DNA from: Elymus sibiricus
Lineage: Eukaryota > Streptophyta > Magnoliopsida > Poales > Poaceae
Length of the DNA stretch: 64,000 bases
Direction of reading: 5' to 3'
NCBI GenBank assembly: GCA_039707655.1
Contig: CM077667.1
Location: 154,670,642 to 154,734,641 of the forward strand
Position numbers and translations under genes: made by a program. Under the pieces are notes generated by a model. The model had not been told where the DNA came from. It worked only from the letters and a program-made list of their open reading frames with translations, and ran no database searches. This document shows, in pieces, positions 44,161 to 56,842 of the stretch (position 1 is the stretch's first letter; each line of letters opens with the position of its first letter).

Positions 44161-45765
44161 TGTTGGGGAACGTTGCATGGAAAACAAAAAAATTCTACGC
44201 ACATGCAAGATCTATCCATGGAGATGCATAGCTACGAGAGGGAGAGAGCTTCTACATACCCTTGTAGATCGCTAAGCGGAAGCATTTATCAACGTGGTTG
44301 ATGTAGTCGTACACCTTCACAATCCATTCCGATCAAGCACCGAACGCACGGCACCTCCGCGTTCAGCACACGTTCAGCTCGATGACGTCCTCGCCTTCTT
44401 GATCTAGCTAGACGGGCGAAGTAGTAGATGAGTTCCGGCAGCATGATGGTGTGGTGTCAGTGGTGGTGAAACTATTTCCGCAGGGCTTCGTCAAGCACAA
44501 CGTATTTAGAGCGGAGGATGAACTAGAGGAAGGAGATTAGAACCACACTGGGCTTCTAATTATGAGGTTTAGAGGTAGCTAGGGCTAGCTCTAATTAGTC
44601 AACTAGGACCAACTAGAACTAGAACTAGATCAACTAAAGGAGGCTCTAAAACTTGTGTTTCTAGGGGCTAGCCCTACTCCTCTATTTATATGTTGAGCCA
44701 TGGGGTCGTAACTTGGAGAGAGGGCCTCCCCAAAGTTGGTTTGGAACGCAAGGAAGAGTCCTTCCCGGATTCCCGCACCAGACGCCACGATCCTCGACGC
44801 CCAGGGCCAGACGCCAGGGTCCTTGGCGCCTGGTCCCTGACTTCCGCAAAACTTCCTTTTGCACCGACCTAAAGCCTCGTGGGCCTTAGGGCCAGTTCTT
44901 TTGTAGATTATTTGGAGCTGTGGAAATAAGCTGCCCCCTACCCAGCTTATTCTAGAAGCCCAAGCTAAAATTTTATTTTAGAAGCCTACTAATTAAAGGT
45001 CAACTAGTAGGCTTCTAAAATAAAATTTAAGTTTGGGCTTCTAGAATAAGCTGGGTGGGGGGCAGCTTATTCTAGAAGCCCAAAATAAGCTATAAAAGAA
45101 CTGGCCCTTAGCCCTTGGCCCAACCAAAGTGTCCTCGCACCAGAACATTTTTGGAAACATCTGAAACTCTTCTGGTGAATTCCAGAACCCTTCTGGAGAC
45201 CAAATATTATCATCCAATATATCAATCTTTACCTCCGAGCCATTCCGGAGCTCCTCGTTATGTCCATGATCTCATCTGGGACTCCAAACAACATTTGGTT
45301 ACCAACATACATAACTCATATAATACTATATCGTCAACGAACGTTAAGCGTGCGGACCCTACGGGTTCGAGAATGATGTAGACATGACCGAGACGCCTCT
45401 CCGGTCAATAACCAAGAGCAGGACCTGGATGTGCATATTGGTTCCTACATATTGTACGAAGATCTTTATCGGTTGAACCTTTGTGACAATATATGTAGTT
45501 CCCTTTGTCTGTCGGTATGTTACTTGCCCGAGGTTCGATCGTCGGTATCTCAATACCTAGTTAAATATCGTTACCGGCAAGTCTCTTTACTCGTTCCATA
45601 ATACATCATCCCGTAACTAACTCCTTAGTCACTTTGCTTGCAAGCTTCTTGTGATGCTATATAACCGAGAGGGCCCAGAGATACCTCTCCGTCATACGGA
45701 GTGACAAATCCCAATCTCGATCCATGTCAACTCAACAGACACCTTCGGAGATACCTATAGAGTAC
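44161..45765 (-). mobile_element. Antisense copia LTR, truncated, carrying a Tourist MITE
   Basis: Starts on the plus strand with TGTTGGGGAACGTTGCATGG, the reverse of the LTR 3' end, and runs colinear with the LTR at 46919 up to about GAGATACCTATAGAGTAC. The 5'-most 0.4 kb of the LTR is missing because a TGATAC LTR begins at 45766. In the U3 slot where other copies carry GCGGTAGTACCGC arrays, this copy has a different palindromic block (GACGCCAGGGTCCTTGGCGCC and relatives, about 44776-44842). Confidence 0.78.
44889..45107. mobile_element. Tourist-like (PIF/Harbinger) MITE, TTA TSD
   Basis: 219 bp starting GGGCCAGTTCTTTT and ending AAAAGAACTGGCCC, flanked by TTA at 44886-44888 and 45108-45110. 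It is an almost perfect fold-back: AGCTTATTCTAGAAGCCC and TTTTAGAAGCCTACTA recur in inverted form around a short centre near 45000. No coding capacity. Confidence 0.9.
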
Positions 45766-46918
45766 TGATACATCTCTATCGTATCTATAATTTTTGATTG
45801 TCTCATGCCAATATTATACAACTTTCACATATTTTTGGCAACATTTTATATGATTTATTGGACTAACATATTGATCCAGTGCCCAGTGCCAGTTCCTGTT
45901 TGTTGCATGTTTTTTGTTTCACGGAATATCCATATCAAACAAAGTCCAAACGCGATAAAAATTTATGGAGAATTGGTTTGGAATATTTGCGATTTTTGGG
46001 AGGTGGAATCAACGCAAAAGGAGGCCCACAACCACCACAAGACACCGGGGCACGGCCGAGGGCCCAGGCGCGTGGTGATGTCTTGTGCTGACCTCGTAAG
46101 TCGGTTGGAGCACTCTACTTCGGGCGGAAGGTAGCTTATATCCAGAAAAAAATTGTGTTGAAATCTCAGCGCAATCGGAGTTATGGATCTCCGTGAATAT
46201 AAGAAACGGTTTTTGGCCAGAAAACAAAAACGCAAAACAGAAGAGAATAGAGAGGGAGATCCAATCTCGGAGGGGCTCCTACCCCTTCGCCGCCATGGAG
46301 TCCATGGACCAGAGGGGGACCTCTCCTCCCATCTAGGGGGGAGGCCAAGGAAGAAGAACGAGGGGGGCTCTATCCCCCTCTCTCTCGGTGGCGCCGGAAC
46401 GTCGTCGGGGCAATCATCGTGACGGCGATCTACACCAACAACTTCCCCGCCGTCAACACCAACTCTCTCCCCCTCTATGCAGCGGTGTAACACCTCTTTT
46501 CCCTGCTGTAATCTCTACTTAAACATGGTGCTCAACTCCATATATTATTTACCAATGATATGTGGCTATCCTATGATGTTTGAGTAGATCCGTTTTGTCC
46601 TATGGGCTAATTGATGCTCGTGGTTGGTATGAGTTGTATGTATTATTTTGGTGCTGTCCTATGGTGCCCTCCGTGTCGTGCAAATGTGAGGGATCCCCGC
46701 TGTAGGGTGTTTCAATATGTTCATGATTTTCTTATGGTGGGTGGCGTGAGTGACAGAAGACACAGACCTGTGTAGGTGGGTTGTTGCATATGGGAGTAAA
46801 GAGGACTTGATACTTAATGCTATGGTTGGGTTTTACCTTAATGATCTTTGGTAGTTGCGGATGCTTGCTAGAGTTCCAATCATAAGTGCATATGATCCAA
46901 GTACGGAAAGTATGTTAG
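45766..46918 (+). repeat. TGATAC-type gypsy LTR, interrupted by copia insertion
   Basis: Begins TGATACATCTCTATCG and follows the LTR at 21828 to about position 1150, where the minus-strand copia element inserts after GTTAG (46914-46918). The remainder is predicted to the right of the window. Frames within it (45805-46134 and 45963-46493) have no recognisable domain. Confidence 0.7.
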
Positions 46919-48762
46919 TGTAGGGAAACGTTGCATGGGAAACAAAAAATTTCCTACGCACACACAAGATCTATCCATGGTGATGAGCATCTACGAGAGG
47001 GAGAGTGAATCTACATACCCTTGTAGATCGCTAAGAGGAAGCGTTAAGAAACGCGGTTGATGTAGTCGAACGTCTCCGCGATCCAAATCGCAAGTCGTCC
47101 CTCGATCCGATCACGAACTAGTGCCGAACGGACGGCACCTCCGCGTTCAACACACGTACGGCTTGATGACGCCTTCACCTCCTCGATCCAGCGAGCGATG
47201 ATGAAGTAGTAGATGAGTTCCGGCAGCACGACGGCGTGGTGATGGTGGTGAGGAACAATCTCTGCAGGGCTTCGCCAAGCACTACAGAGATTATGACGGG
47301 AGGAACTAGAGGGTTAGGGTTGCCGGCACACGGCTTGGGAAATCTTGATGTGTCCCGTGTGTTAGCCTTGCCCCTCTATTTATATGTTGAGCCCTAGGGT
47401 CTAAACTTGGAGAGAAAACCTCCACAAGGTCGGTTTTGCCCGCACAAGGTCGGTTTGGCCCGCACGAAAAGAGTCCAACTCGGATTCCAGCAGTATCGCG
47501 TACAAGCGGTAGTACCGCTCACGAGCGGTAGTACTGCTTGAGCGGTAGTACCGCTTCACACAAGCGGTAGTTCCGCTTACGCGGTAGTACTGCCTTACCA
47601 GCGGTAGTACCGCTTAAGGCAGCAGCAAAACTTCCTTTTGCACTTTCCAATACCTCGTGGGCTTTTACCCCTTTGGCTCATATAAAGTGTTGCTGCACCC
47701 GAACACTTCGGTAAACATCCGGAACCCCTTTCGGTGAATTCCGGAACCCTTCCGGAGATCAAAACACTATTATCACATATATCAATATTTACCTCCGGAC
47801 TCTTCCGGAGATCCTCGTCATGTCTGGGATCTTATCCGGGACTCCGAACAACCTTCGGTCACCAACAAAATAACTCAACTATACTAATCATCACCAAACG
47901 TTAAGTGTGTAGACCCTGCGGGTTCAAGAACTATGTAGACATGACCGAGACACCTCTACGATCAATAACCAATAGCGGGACCTGGATGCCCATATTGGCT
48001 CCTACATATTCTACGAAGATCTTTATCGGTCGAACCTCTATGTCAAGGATTCATTTAATCCCGTATGCTGTTCCCTTTGTTCTTCGGTATGTTACTTGCC
48101 CAAGATTCGATCGTCGGTATCTCTATACCTAGTTCAATCTCGTTACCGGCAAGTCTCTTTACTCGTTCCGTAATACAAGATCTCGTGGCTAATACTTTAG
48201 TCACATTGCTTGCAAGGCTCATTGTGATGTTGTATTACCGAGTGGGCCCTGAGATACCATTCCGTCACACGGAGTAACAAATCCCAGTCTTGATCCATGC
48301 CAACCCAATAGACACCCTCGGAGATACCTGTAGAGCATCTTTATAGTCACCCAGTTACGTTGCGACGTTTGATACACACAAGGTACTCCTCCGATGTCAG
48401 GGAGTTGCATGATCTCATGGTCATAGGAACAGATACTTGACATGCAGAAAACAACAGCAATAAACTGACACGATCATATGCTATGTTTATAGTTTGGGTC
48501 TTGTCCATCACATCATTCTCCTAATGATGTGATCCCGTTATCAAATGACATCTTATGTCCATGGTTAGGAAACCTTCACCATCTTTTGATCAACGAGCTA
48601 GTTAACTAGAGGCTTACTAGGGACACAGTGTTGTCTATGTACCCACACATGTATTTGAGTTTCCAATCAATACAATTATAGCATGGATAATAAACGATTA
48701 TCATGAACAAGGAAATATAATAATAACTAATTTATTATTGCCTCTAGGGCTTATTTCCAACA
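46919..48762 (-). repeat. 3' LTR of the minus-strand copia element
   Basis: Plus-strand borders TGTAGGGAAACG and TTATTTCCAACA. The TATA box reads TATAAATA on the minus strand (plus strand 47378-47385). A palindrome array lies at 47506-47613, about 125 bp upstream of it in transcription sense. Confidence 0.85.
47506..47613. repeat. GCGGTAGTACCGC palindrome array in copia LTR
   Basis: Six copies of GCGGTAGTACCGC or one-base variants (for example GCGGTAGTACTGC and GCGGTAGTTCCGC). The same array, with one further change, is in the other LTR at 54640-54747. Confidence 0.9.
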
Positions 48763-48812
48763 GTCTCCCACTTGCACTAGAGTCAATAATCTAGTTCACA
48801 TCACTATGTGAT

Positions 48813-51800
48813 TTACATTGTAATGAATCGAACACCCATGCAGTTCTGGTGTTGTTCATGTTTAGCCCTTGGAAGAGGTTTAGTCATCGGATCTGCAACA
48901 TTCAGATCCGTGTGTAGTTTGCAAATATTTATGTCATCCTCCTTGATGTAATCGAGGATGGAATTGAAACGTCGCTTTATGTGTCTGGTCCTCTTGTGAA
49001 ATCTTGGTTCCTTGGCTAGAGCAATGGCACCAGAATTATCACAAAACAGAGTCATTGGGTTAAGTGCACTAGGCACTACTCCAAGATTTGTCATGAACTC
49101 CTTCATCCAGACACCTTCCTTCGCCGCCCCCGAGGCAGCGATGTACTCCGCTTCGCATGTAGAATCAGTTACCACGCTTTGCTTGGAACTGCACCAGCTA
49201 ACCGCACCCCCATTGAGAATAAATACGTATCCGGTTTGCGACTTAGAGTCATCCGGATCAGTGTCAATGCTTGCATCGACGTAACCCTTTACGACGAGCT
49301 CTTGATCACCTCCATAAACGAGAAACATGTCCTTAGTCCTTTTCAGGTACTTCAGGATATTCTTGACCGCCGTCCAGTGTTCCACTCCTGGATCACTTTG
49401 AAACCTTCCGGCCATACTTATGGCAAGGCTGACATCGGGTCTTGTGCACAGCATTGCATACATGATAGAGCCTATGGCTGAGGCATAGGGGACGACACTC
49501 ATCTTTTCTCTATCTTCTGCAGTCACCGGGCATTGAGTCTTACTCAACTTCACACCTTGCAATACAGGCAAGAACCCCTTCTTGGACTGATCCATTTTGA
49601 ACTTCTTCAAAACTTTGTCAAGGTATGTGCTTTGTGAAAGTCCTATTAAGCGTCTCGATCTATCTCTATAGATCTTGATGCCTAATATGAAAGCAGCTTC
49701 TTGTAGGTCCTTCATTTAAAAATTCTTGTTCAAATATTCCTTCACGCTTTCCAACATTTCTATATTGTTTCCAATCAGTAATATGTCATCCACATATAAT
49801 ATTAGAAACGCTATAGAGCTTCCTCTCACTTTCTTCTAAATACAAGCTTCTCCGTAAACTTGTATAAACTCGAACGCTTTGATCACCTCATCAAAGCGAA
49901 GATTCCAACTCCGAGATGCTTGCACCAGTCCATAAATGGATCGCCGGAGTTTGCAAGCTTTGTCAGCATTCTCTAGATCGACAAAACCTTCTGGTTGCAT
50001 CATATACAACTCTTCCTTAAGGAAACCGTTAAGGAATGCTGTTTTGACATCCATCTGCCAAATTTCATAATCGAAAAAGGCAGCTATTGCTAACATGATT
50101 CTGACAGATTTAAGCATCGCTACAGGTGAGAAGGTCTCATCGTAGTCAACTCCTTGAACTTGTGAAAAACCCTTTGCCACAAGTCGAGCTTTATAGACGG
50201 TGACATTACCGTCCGCGTCCGTCTTCCTCTTAAAGATCCATTTGTTCTGAATGGCCTTACGCCCTTCAGGTAATACTTCCAAAGTCCACACTTTGTTTTC
50301 ATACATGGATCCCATCTCGGATTTCATGGCCTCTAACCACTTCTCGGAATCCAGGCCCATCATCGCTTCTCCATAGCTCGTAGGTTCATCGTTGTACAAC
50401 AACATGACCTCTAAGACAGGGTTGCCGTACCACTCAGGAGCAGTACGCGTCCTTGTCGACCTACGAGGTTCGATAGCAACTTGATCCAAAGCTTCATGAT
50501 CATCATCATTAACTTCCTCTTCAGCTGATGTAGGCTCTACAGAAACATCTTTCTGCGCTGTGCTACTTTCAGGTTGAAGTAAAGGTTCAACAACCTCATC
50601 AAGTTCTATCTTCCTCCCACTCAATTCTTTCGAGAGAAACTCTTTCTCAAGAAACGTTCCGTTTTTAGCGACAAACACTTTGCCTTCGGATCTGAGGTAG
50701 AAGGTATACCCAACTGTCTCTTTTGGGTATCCTATGAAGACGCATTTCTCTGCTTTGGGTTCTAGCTTTTCAGGCTGAAGCTTTTTGACATAAGCATCAC
50801 ATCCCCAAACTTTAAGAAACGACAGCTTTGGCTTCTTGCCAAACCAAAGTTCATATGGCGTCGTCTCAACGGATTTCGATGGTGCCCTATTTAAAGTGAA
50901 TGTAGCTGTCTCTAATGCATAACCCCAAAACGATAGTGGCAAATCGGCAAGAGACATCATAGATCGCACCATATCTAATAAGGTTCGATTACGACGTTCG
51001 GACACACCATTACGCTGTGGTGTTCCAGGCGGTGTCAGTTGTGAAACAATTCCACATTGTCTTAAGTGACTGCCAAACTCATAACTCAGATATTCTCCTC
51101 CTCGATCAGATCGTAGGAATTTAATCTTCTTGTTACGATGATTCTCAACTTCACTCTAAAATTGTTTGAACTTTTCAAATGTGTCAGACTTGTGTTTCAT
51201 TAAGTAAATATACCCATATCTACTTAAGTCATCAGTGAAGGTGAGAAAGTAACGATAACCACCGCGCGCCTCAATGCTCATCGGACCGCACACATCAGTA
51301 TGTATGATTTCCAATAAGTCACTTGCCCGTTCCATTGATCCAGAGAACGGCGTTTTAGTCATCTTGCCCATGAGGCATGGCTCGCATGTGTCAAGTGATT
51401 CAAAATCAAGTGACTCCAAAAGTCCATCAGCATGGAGCTTCCTCATGCGTTTTACGCCAATATGACCTAAACGGCAGTGCCACAAGAAAGTGGTATTATC
51501 ATTATCAATTCTACATCTTTTGGCATCAATGTTATAAACATGTGTATCATTACTATCGAGATTCAATAAGAATAAACCCCTCACTTCGGGTGCATGACCA
51601 TAAAAGATATTACTCATATAAATAGAACAACCATTATTCTCTGATTTAAATGAGTAACCGTCTCGCAATAAACAAGATCCAGATATAATGTTCATGCTTA
51701 ACGCAGGCACTAAATAACAATTATTCAGGTTCATCACTAATCCCGATGGTAATCGAAGAGCGAGCGTGCCGACGGCGATCACATCAACCTTGGAACCATT

Positions 51801-52796
51801 TCCCACGCGCATCGTCACTTCATCCTTTGCCAGCCTCCGTCTATTCTGCAGTTCCTGTTTAGAGTTGCAAATGTGAGCAACCGCACCGGTATCAAATACC
51901 CAGGCACTACAACGAGAGTTGGTAAGGTACACATCAATAACATGTATATCATATATACCTTGTTTGTTGTTGGCCGCCTTCTTGTCAGCCAAATACTTGG
52001 GGCAGTTCCGCTTCCAGTGTCCAGTTCCCTTGCAATGAAAGCACACAGTTTCTGGTTTGGGTCCAGCCTTGGGTTTCTTCACGGGAGGAGCAACTGCTTT
52101 GCCACTCTTCTTGGAGTTACCCTTCTTACCCTTGCCATTTTTCTTGAAACTAGTGGTTTTATTGACCATCAACACTTGATGCTCCTTCTAAATTTCAGAC
52201 TCAGCGGCTTTCATCATCGCAAACAGCTCGGCGACTGACTTGTTCATCCCGTGCATGTTATAGTTCAACACGAAGCTCTTGTAGCTAGGTGGCAATGATT
52301 GAAGAACTCTGTCAGTGATAGCCTCTGGCGGAAGGGGCATCCCCAATTCAGCCAGACGGGTGGAGTACCCAGACATTCTGAGTATGTGATCACTGATAGA
52401 CCCGTTCTCCTCCATCTTGCAAGCATAGAACTTATCGGAGATCTCATACCTCTCGATCCGGGCATTCTTCTGAAAGATAAACTTCAACTCCTGGAACATC
52501 TCATATGCTCCATGACGTTCAAAATGTCTTTGAAGTCCCGGTTCTAAGCCATACAATATTGCACATTGAACTATTGAGTAATCTTCAGAACGAGCCTGCC
52601 AGGCGTTCACAACGTCTAGAGACTCAACTGGAGCGGGTGGATCACCAAGCGGTGCATCAAGGACATAAGCCTTCTGGGAAGCCGTAAGGATAATCCTTAG
52701 ATTACGGGCCCAGTCCACAAAGTTACTTCCATCATCTTTCAACTTAGCTTTCTCTAGGAACGCATTAAAATTCAGGGGTGCTACTGCGCGAGTCAT
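48813..52796 (-). pseudogene. Copia gag-pol polyprotein with four premature stops
   Basis: Colinear with the 1327-codon polyprotein at 58589-62572, start ATG at 52796 and normal TAA at 48813-48815. In-frame stops lie at 52188-52190 (CAG to TAG), 51156-51158 (CAG to TAG), 49836-49838 (TAC to TAG) and 49716-49718 (TCA to TAA), judged against the intact copy. Between them all domains persist: gag, zinc knuckle CFHCKGTGHWKRNC, protease FDTGAVAH, integrase, RT and RNase H. No frameshift was seen, so decay is by substitution only. It cannot make full-length protein. Confidence 0.92.
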
Positions 52797-54053
52797 GATC
52801 TACAACATAAATATAGCAAAGACAACTTAGACTATTGTTCTAGATAATGAGTTTAGTTAATCATATTACTTAAAAACTCCCACTCAAATTGACATCCCTC
52901 CGGTCATTCGAGTGTAACATGATCCAAATCCACCAACTCAAGTCCGATCATCACGTGAGTTGAGGTGGTTTCAATGGTGAACATCTTCATGTTGATCATA
53001 TCTACTATATGACTCATGTTCGACCTTTCGGTCTCTTGTGTTCCGAGGCCATTTCTGTACATGCTAGGCTCGTCAAGTTTAACCCGAGTGTTCCGCACGT
53101 GCAACACTGGCTTGCACCCGTTGTATGCGAACGTAGAATCTATCACACCCGATCATCACGTGGTGTCTCGAAATGACGAACTTTCGCAACGGTGCACACT
53201 CAAGGAGAACACAATTTTATCTTGAAATTTAAGTGAGGGATCACCTTATAATGCTACCGTCGTCCTAAGCAAAATAAGATGCATAAAAGGATTAACATCA
53301 CATGCAAATCATAAGTGACATGATATGGCCATGAACTTGTGCTTTTGATCTCCATCTTCAAAGCACCGGCATGATCTCCATCGTCACCGGCATGACACCA
53401 TGATCTCCATCATCTTGATCTCCATCAACGTGTCGCCATGAAGTTGTCGCGCCGACTGCTGCTTCCACGACTATTGCTAACTCATAGCGATAAAGTAAAG
53501 CAAAACGGCGAAAATAATTAAAGACAACTCTATGGCTCCTGCCAGTTGCCGTACTCATCGACATGCAAGTCGTGATATTCTATACAACACATGATCATCT
53601 CATACATCACATATATCTCATCATGTACTTGGCCATATCACATCACAACATACCCTACAAAAACAAGTTAGACGTCCTCTAATTGTTGTTGCAAGTTTTA
53701 CGTGGCTGCTACGGGTATCTAGCAAGAACGATTCTTACCTACGCAAAAACCACAACGGTGATATAAAAATTGCTTTTCAACCTTCTCAAGGACCGCCTTT
53801 GTCAAATCCGATCCGACTAAAGTGGGAGAAATAGACACCCGCTAGCCATCTTTATGCAACGAAGTTACATGTCAGTTGAAGGAACCGGTCTCTCGTAAGC
53901 GTACGAGTAATGTTGGTCCGAGCCGCTTCATCCCACAATACCACCGAAACAAGAAAAGACCAAGGGAGGAAGCAATCTGAATATCAACGCCACCAAACTC
54001 CTTTGTGTTCTACTCGAGATCTCATCTACGCATAGACCTAGCTCAGATGCCAC
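52797..54053 (-). other. 5' leader of the minus-strand copia element
   Basis: Non-coding leader between the 5' LTR and gag with the primer binding site at its outer end (about 54040-54052). An 80-codon frame (52904-53146) ends about 110 bp before gag and is partly kept in the related elements at 58278 and 38954; I do not treat it as a proven gene. Confidence 0.6.
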
Positions 54054-55447
54054 TGTAGGGAAATGTTGCATGGGAAACAAAAATTTTCCTACGCACACAC
54101 AAGATCTATCCATGGTGATGAGAATCTACGAGAGGGAGAGTGAATCTACATACCCTTGTAGATCGCTAAGCGGAAGCATTAAGAAACGCGGTTGATGTAG
54201 TCGAACGTCTCCGCGATCCAAATCGCAAGTCGTCCCTCGATCCGATCACGAACTAGTGCCGAACGGTGGCACCTCCGCGTTCAACACACGTACGGCTTGA
54301 TGACGCCTTCACCTCCTCGATCCAGCGAGCGATGATGAAGTAGTAGATGAGTTCCGGCAGCACGACGGCGTGGTGATGGTGGTGAGGAACAATCTCTGCA
54401 GGGCTTCGCCAAGCACTACGGAGATTATGACGGGAGGAACTAGAGGGTTAGGGTTGCCGGCACACGGCTTGGGAAATCTTGATGTGTCCCGTGTGTTAGC
54501 CTTGCCCCTCTATTTATATGTTGAGCCCTGGGGTCTAAACTTGGAGAGAAAACCTCCACAAGGTCAGTTTTGCCCGCACAAGGTCGGTTTGGCCCGCACG
54601 AAAAGAGTCCAACTCGGATTCCAGCAGTATCGCGTACAAGCGGTAGTACCGCTCACGAGCGGTAGTACTGCTTGAGCGGTAGTACCGCTTCACACAAGCG
54701 GTAGTTCCGCTTACGCGGTAGTACTGCCTTACCAGCGGTAGTACTGCTTAAGGCAGCAGCAAAACTTCCTTTTGCACTTTCCAATACCTCGTGGGCTTTT
54801 ACCCCTTTGGCTCATATAAAGTGTTGCTGCACCCGAACACTTCGGTAAACATCCGGAACCCCTTTCGGTGAATTCCGGAACCCTTCCGGAGATCAAAACA
54901 CTATTATCACATATATCAATCTTTACCTCCGGACTCTTCCGGAGATCCTCGTCATGTCTGGGATCTTATCCGGGACTCCGAACAACCTTCGGTCACCAAC
55001 AAAATAACTCAACTATACTAATCGTCACCAAACGTTAAGTGTGTAGACCCTGCGGGTTCAAGAACTATGTAGACATGACCGAGACACCTCTACGATCAAT
55101 AACCAATAGCGGGACCTGGATGCCCATATTGGCTCCTACATATTCTACGAAGATCTTTATCGGTCGAACCTCTATGTCAAGGATTCAGTTAATCCCGTAT
55201 GCTGTTCCCTTTGTTCTTCGGTATGTTACTTGCCCGAGATTCGATCGTCGGTATCTCTATACCTAGTTCAATCTCATTACTGGCAAGTCTCTTTACTAGT
55301 TCCGTAATACAAGATCTCATGGCTAATACTTTAGTCACATTGCTTGCAAGGCTCATTGTGATGTTGTATTACCAAGTGGGCCCTGAGATACCTCTCCGTC
55401 ACATGGAGTAACAAATCCCAGTCTTGATCCATGCCAACCCAACAAAC
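54054..55447 (-). repeat. 5' LTR of the minus-strand copia element (interrupted)
   Basis: Plus-strand start TGTAGGGAAATG next to the primer binding site. It runs colinear with 46919-48312 and is cut at CCAACCCAACAAAC by the start of the plus-strand element. A palindrome array lies at 54640-54747 and a TATA box (minus strand) near 54513-54520. Confidence 0.88.
54640..54747. repeat. GCGGTAGTACCGC palindrome array in copia LTR
   Basis: Six copies, same order and spacing as 47506-47613. Confidence 0.9.
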
Positions 55448-56592
55448 TGTTGGAAATATGCCCTAGAGGCAATAATAAATTGGTTATTATTGTATTTCCT
55501 TGTTCATGATAATCGTTTATTATCCATGCTATAATTGTATTGATTGGAAACTCAAATACATGTGTGGGTACATAGACAACACTGTGTCCCTAGTAAGCCT
55601 CTAGTTGACTAGCTTGTTGATCAAAGATGGTTAAGGTTTCCTAGCCATGGACATGAGATGTCATTTGATAACGGGATCACATCATTAGGAGAATGATGTG
55701 ATGGACAAGACCCAAACTGTAAACGTAGCATTTGATCGTGTCAGTTTATTGCTATTGTTTTCTGCATGTCAAGTATCTGTTCCTTTGACCATGAGATCAT
55801 GCAACTCACTGACACCGGAGGAATACCTTGTGTGTATCAAACGTCGCAACGTAACTGGGTGACTATAAAGGTGCTCTACAGGTATCTCCGAGGGTGTCTG
55901 TTGGGTTGGCATGGATCAAGACTGGGATTTGTTACTCCGTATGACGGAGAGGTATCTCAGGGCCCACTCGGTAATACAACATCACAATGAGCCTTGCAAG
56001 CAGTGTGACTAAAGTGTTAGCCACGAGATCTTGTATTACGGAACGAGTAAAGAGACTTGCCGGTAACGAGATTGAACTAGGTATAGTGATACCGACGATC
56101 GAATCTCGGGCAAGTAACATACCGAAGAACAAAGGGAACAGCATACGGGATTAACTGAATCCTTGACATAGAGGTTCGACCGATAAAGATCTTCGTAGAA
56201 TATGTAGGAGCCAATATGGGCATCCAGGTCCCGCTATTGGTTATTGGCCGTAGAGGTGTCTCGGTCATGTCTACATAGTTCTCGAACCCGCAGGGTCTAC
56301 ACACTTAACGTTTGGTGACGATTAGTATAATTGAGTTATTATGTTGGTGACCGAAAGTTGTTCGGAGTCCCGGATAAGATCCCGGACATGACGAGGATCT
56401 CCGGAATAGTCCGGAGGTAAAAATTGATATATGTGATAATAGTGTTTTGATCTCCGGAAGAGTTCCGAAGTTCACCGGAAGGGGTTCCGGATGTTTACCG
56501 AAGTGTTCGGGTGCAGCAACACTTTATATGAGCCAAAGGGATAAAGCCCACAAGGTATTGGAAAGTGCAAAAGTAGTTTTGCTGCCGCGTAA

Positions 56593-56703
56593 GCGGTACT
56601 ACCGCTTGGTGAAGCGGTACTACCGCCGGAGCGGTACTACCGCTTGTGTGAAGCGGTACTACCGCCCAAGCGGTACTACCGCTTGTGTGAAGCGGTACTA
56701 CCG
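56593..56703. repeat. GCGGTACTACCGC palindrome array (six perfect copies)
   Basis: Six perfect 13-mers GCGGTACTACCGC with spacers of about 3-10 bases (TTGGTGAA, CGGA or TTGTGTGAA types). Each can pair with itself and with its neighbours. The identical array is repeated in the 3' LTR at 63768-63878. Confidence 0.93.
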
Positions 56704-56834
56704 CTTGTGCGCGGCTGTGCACGATTCGGCAGGGTCCGAATTGGACTCTTTTCCTGCGGGCCAAACCGACCTTGTGCGGGCAAAACCGACCCGGAGGAGG
56801 CTTTTACTCCAAGTTTAGACCCCAAGGCTCAACA

Positions 56835-56842
56835 TATAAATA
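56835..56842 (+). promoter_or_regulatory. TATA box of the intact copia element
   Basis: TATAAATA followed by GAGGGG. It is in the place expected for the LTR promoter and is conserved in the sister LTRs (minus strand near 47378 and 54513). Confidence 0.7.

Larger units (their letters stand above)
46919..55447 (-). mobile_element. Angela/WIS/BARE-type copia element, degenerate, minus strand
   Basis: The 3' LTR is 46919-48762 (1844 bp), the internal region 48763-54053, and the 5' LTR begins at 54054. The 5' LTR is interrupted at 55447 by the plus-strand element; its last part should lie beyond 64000. The LTR copies differ at roughly 20-25 positions over 1.39 kb by eye. The primer binding site reads TGGCATCTGAGC on the minus strand just inside the 5' LTR. 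Gag-pol has four premature stops. The putative target duplication is GTTAG (46914-46918), with its partner outside the window. Confidence 0.9.

Noticed and set aside
47506..47613. Regularly spaced short repeats resembling a CRISPR array
   Set aside because: Units are 13-bp palindromes with spacers of 3-10 bases inside a eukaryotic LTR. No CRISPR-like repeat or spacer lengths and no cas genes.
47905..48277. Recurrent 70-75 aa frames (MCRPCGF..., MLFPLFFG...) in five LTR copies
   Set aside because: They recur only because the LTR recurs. They lie in non-coding LTR sequence and show no domain or start context.
56447..56818. 123-aa frame with repeated RYYR units (also at 63622)
   Set aside because: It is the translation of the GCGGTACTACCGC palindrome array in the LTR, upstream of the TATA box, so not a likely protein.
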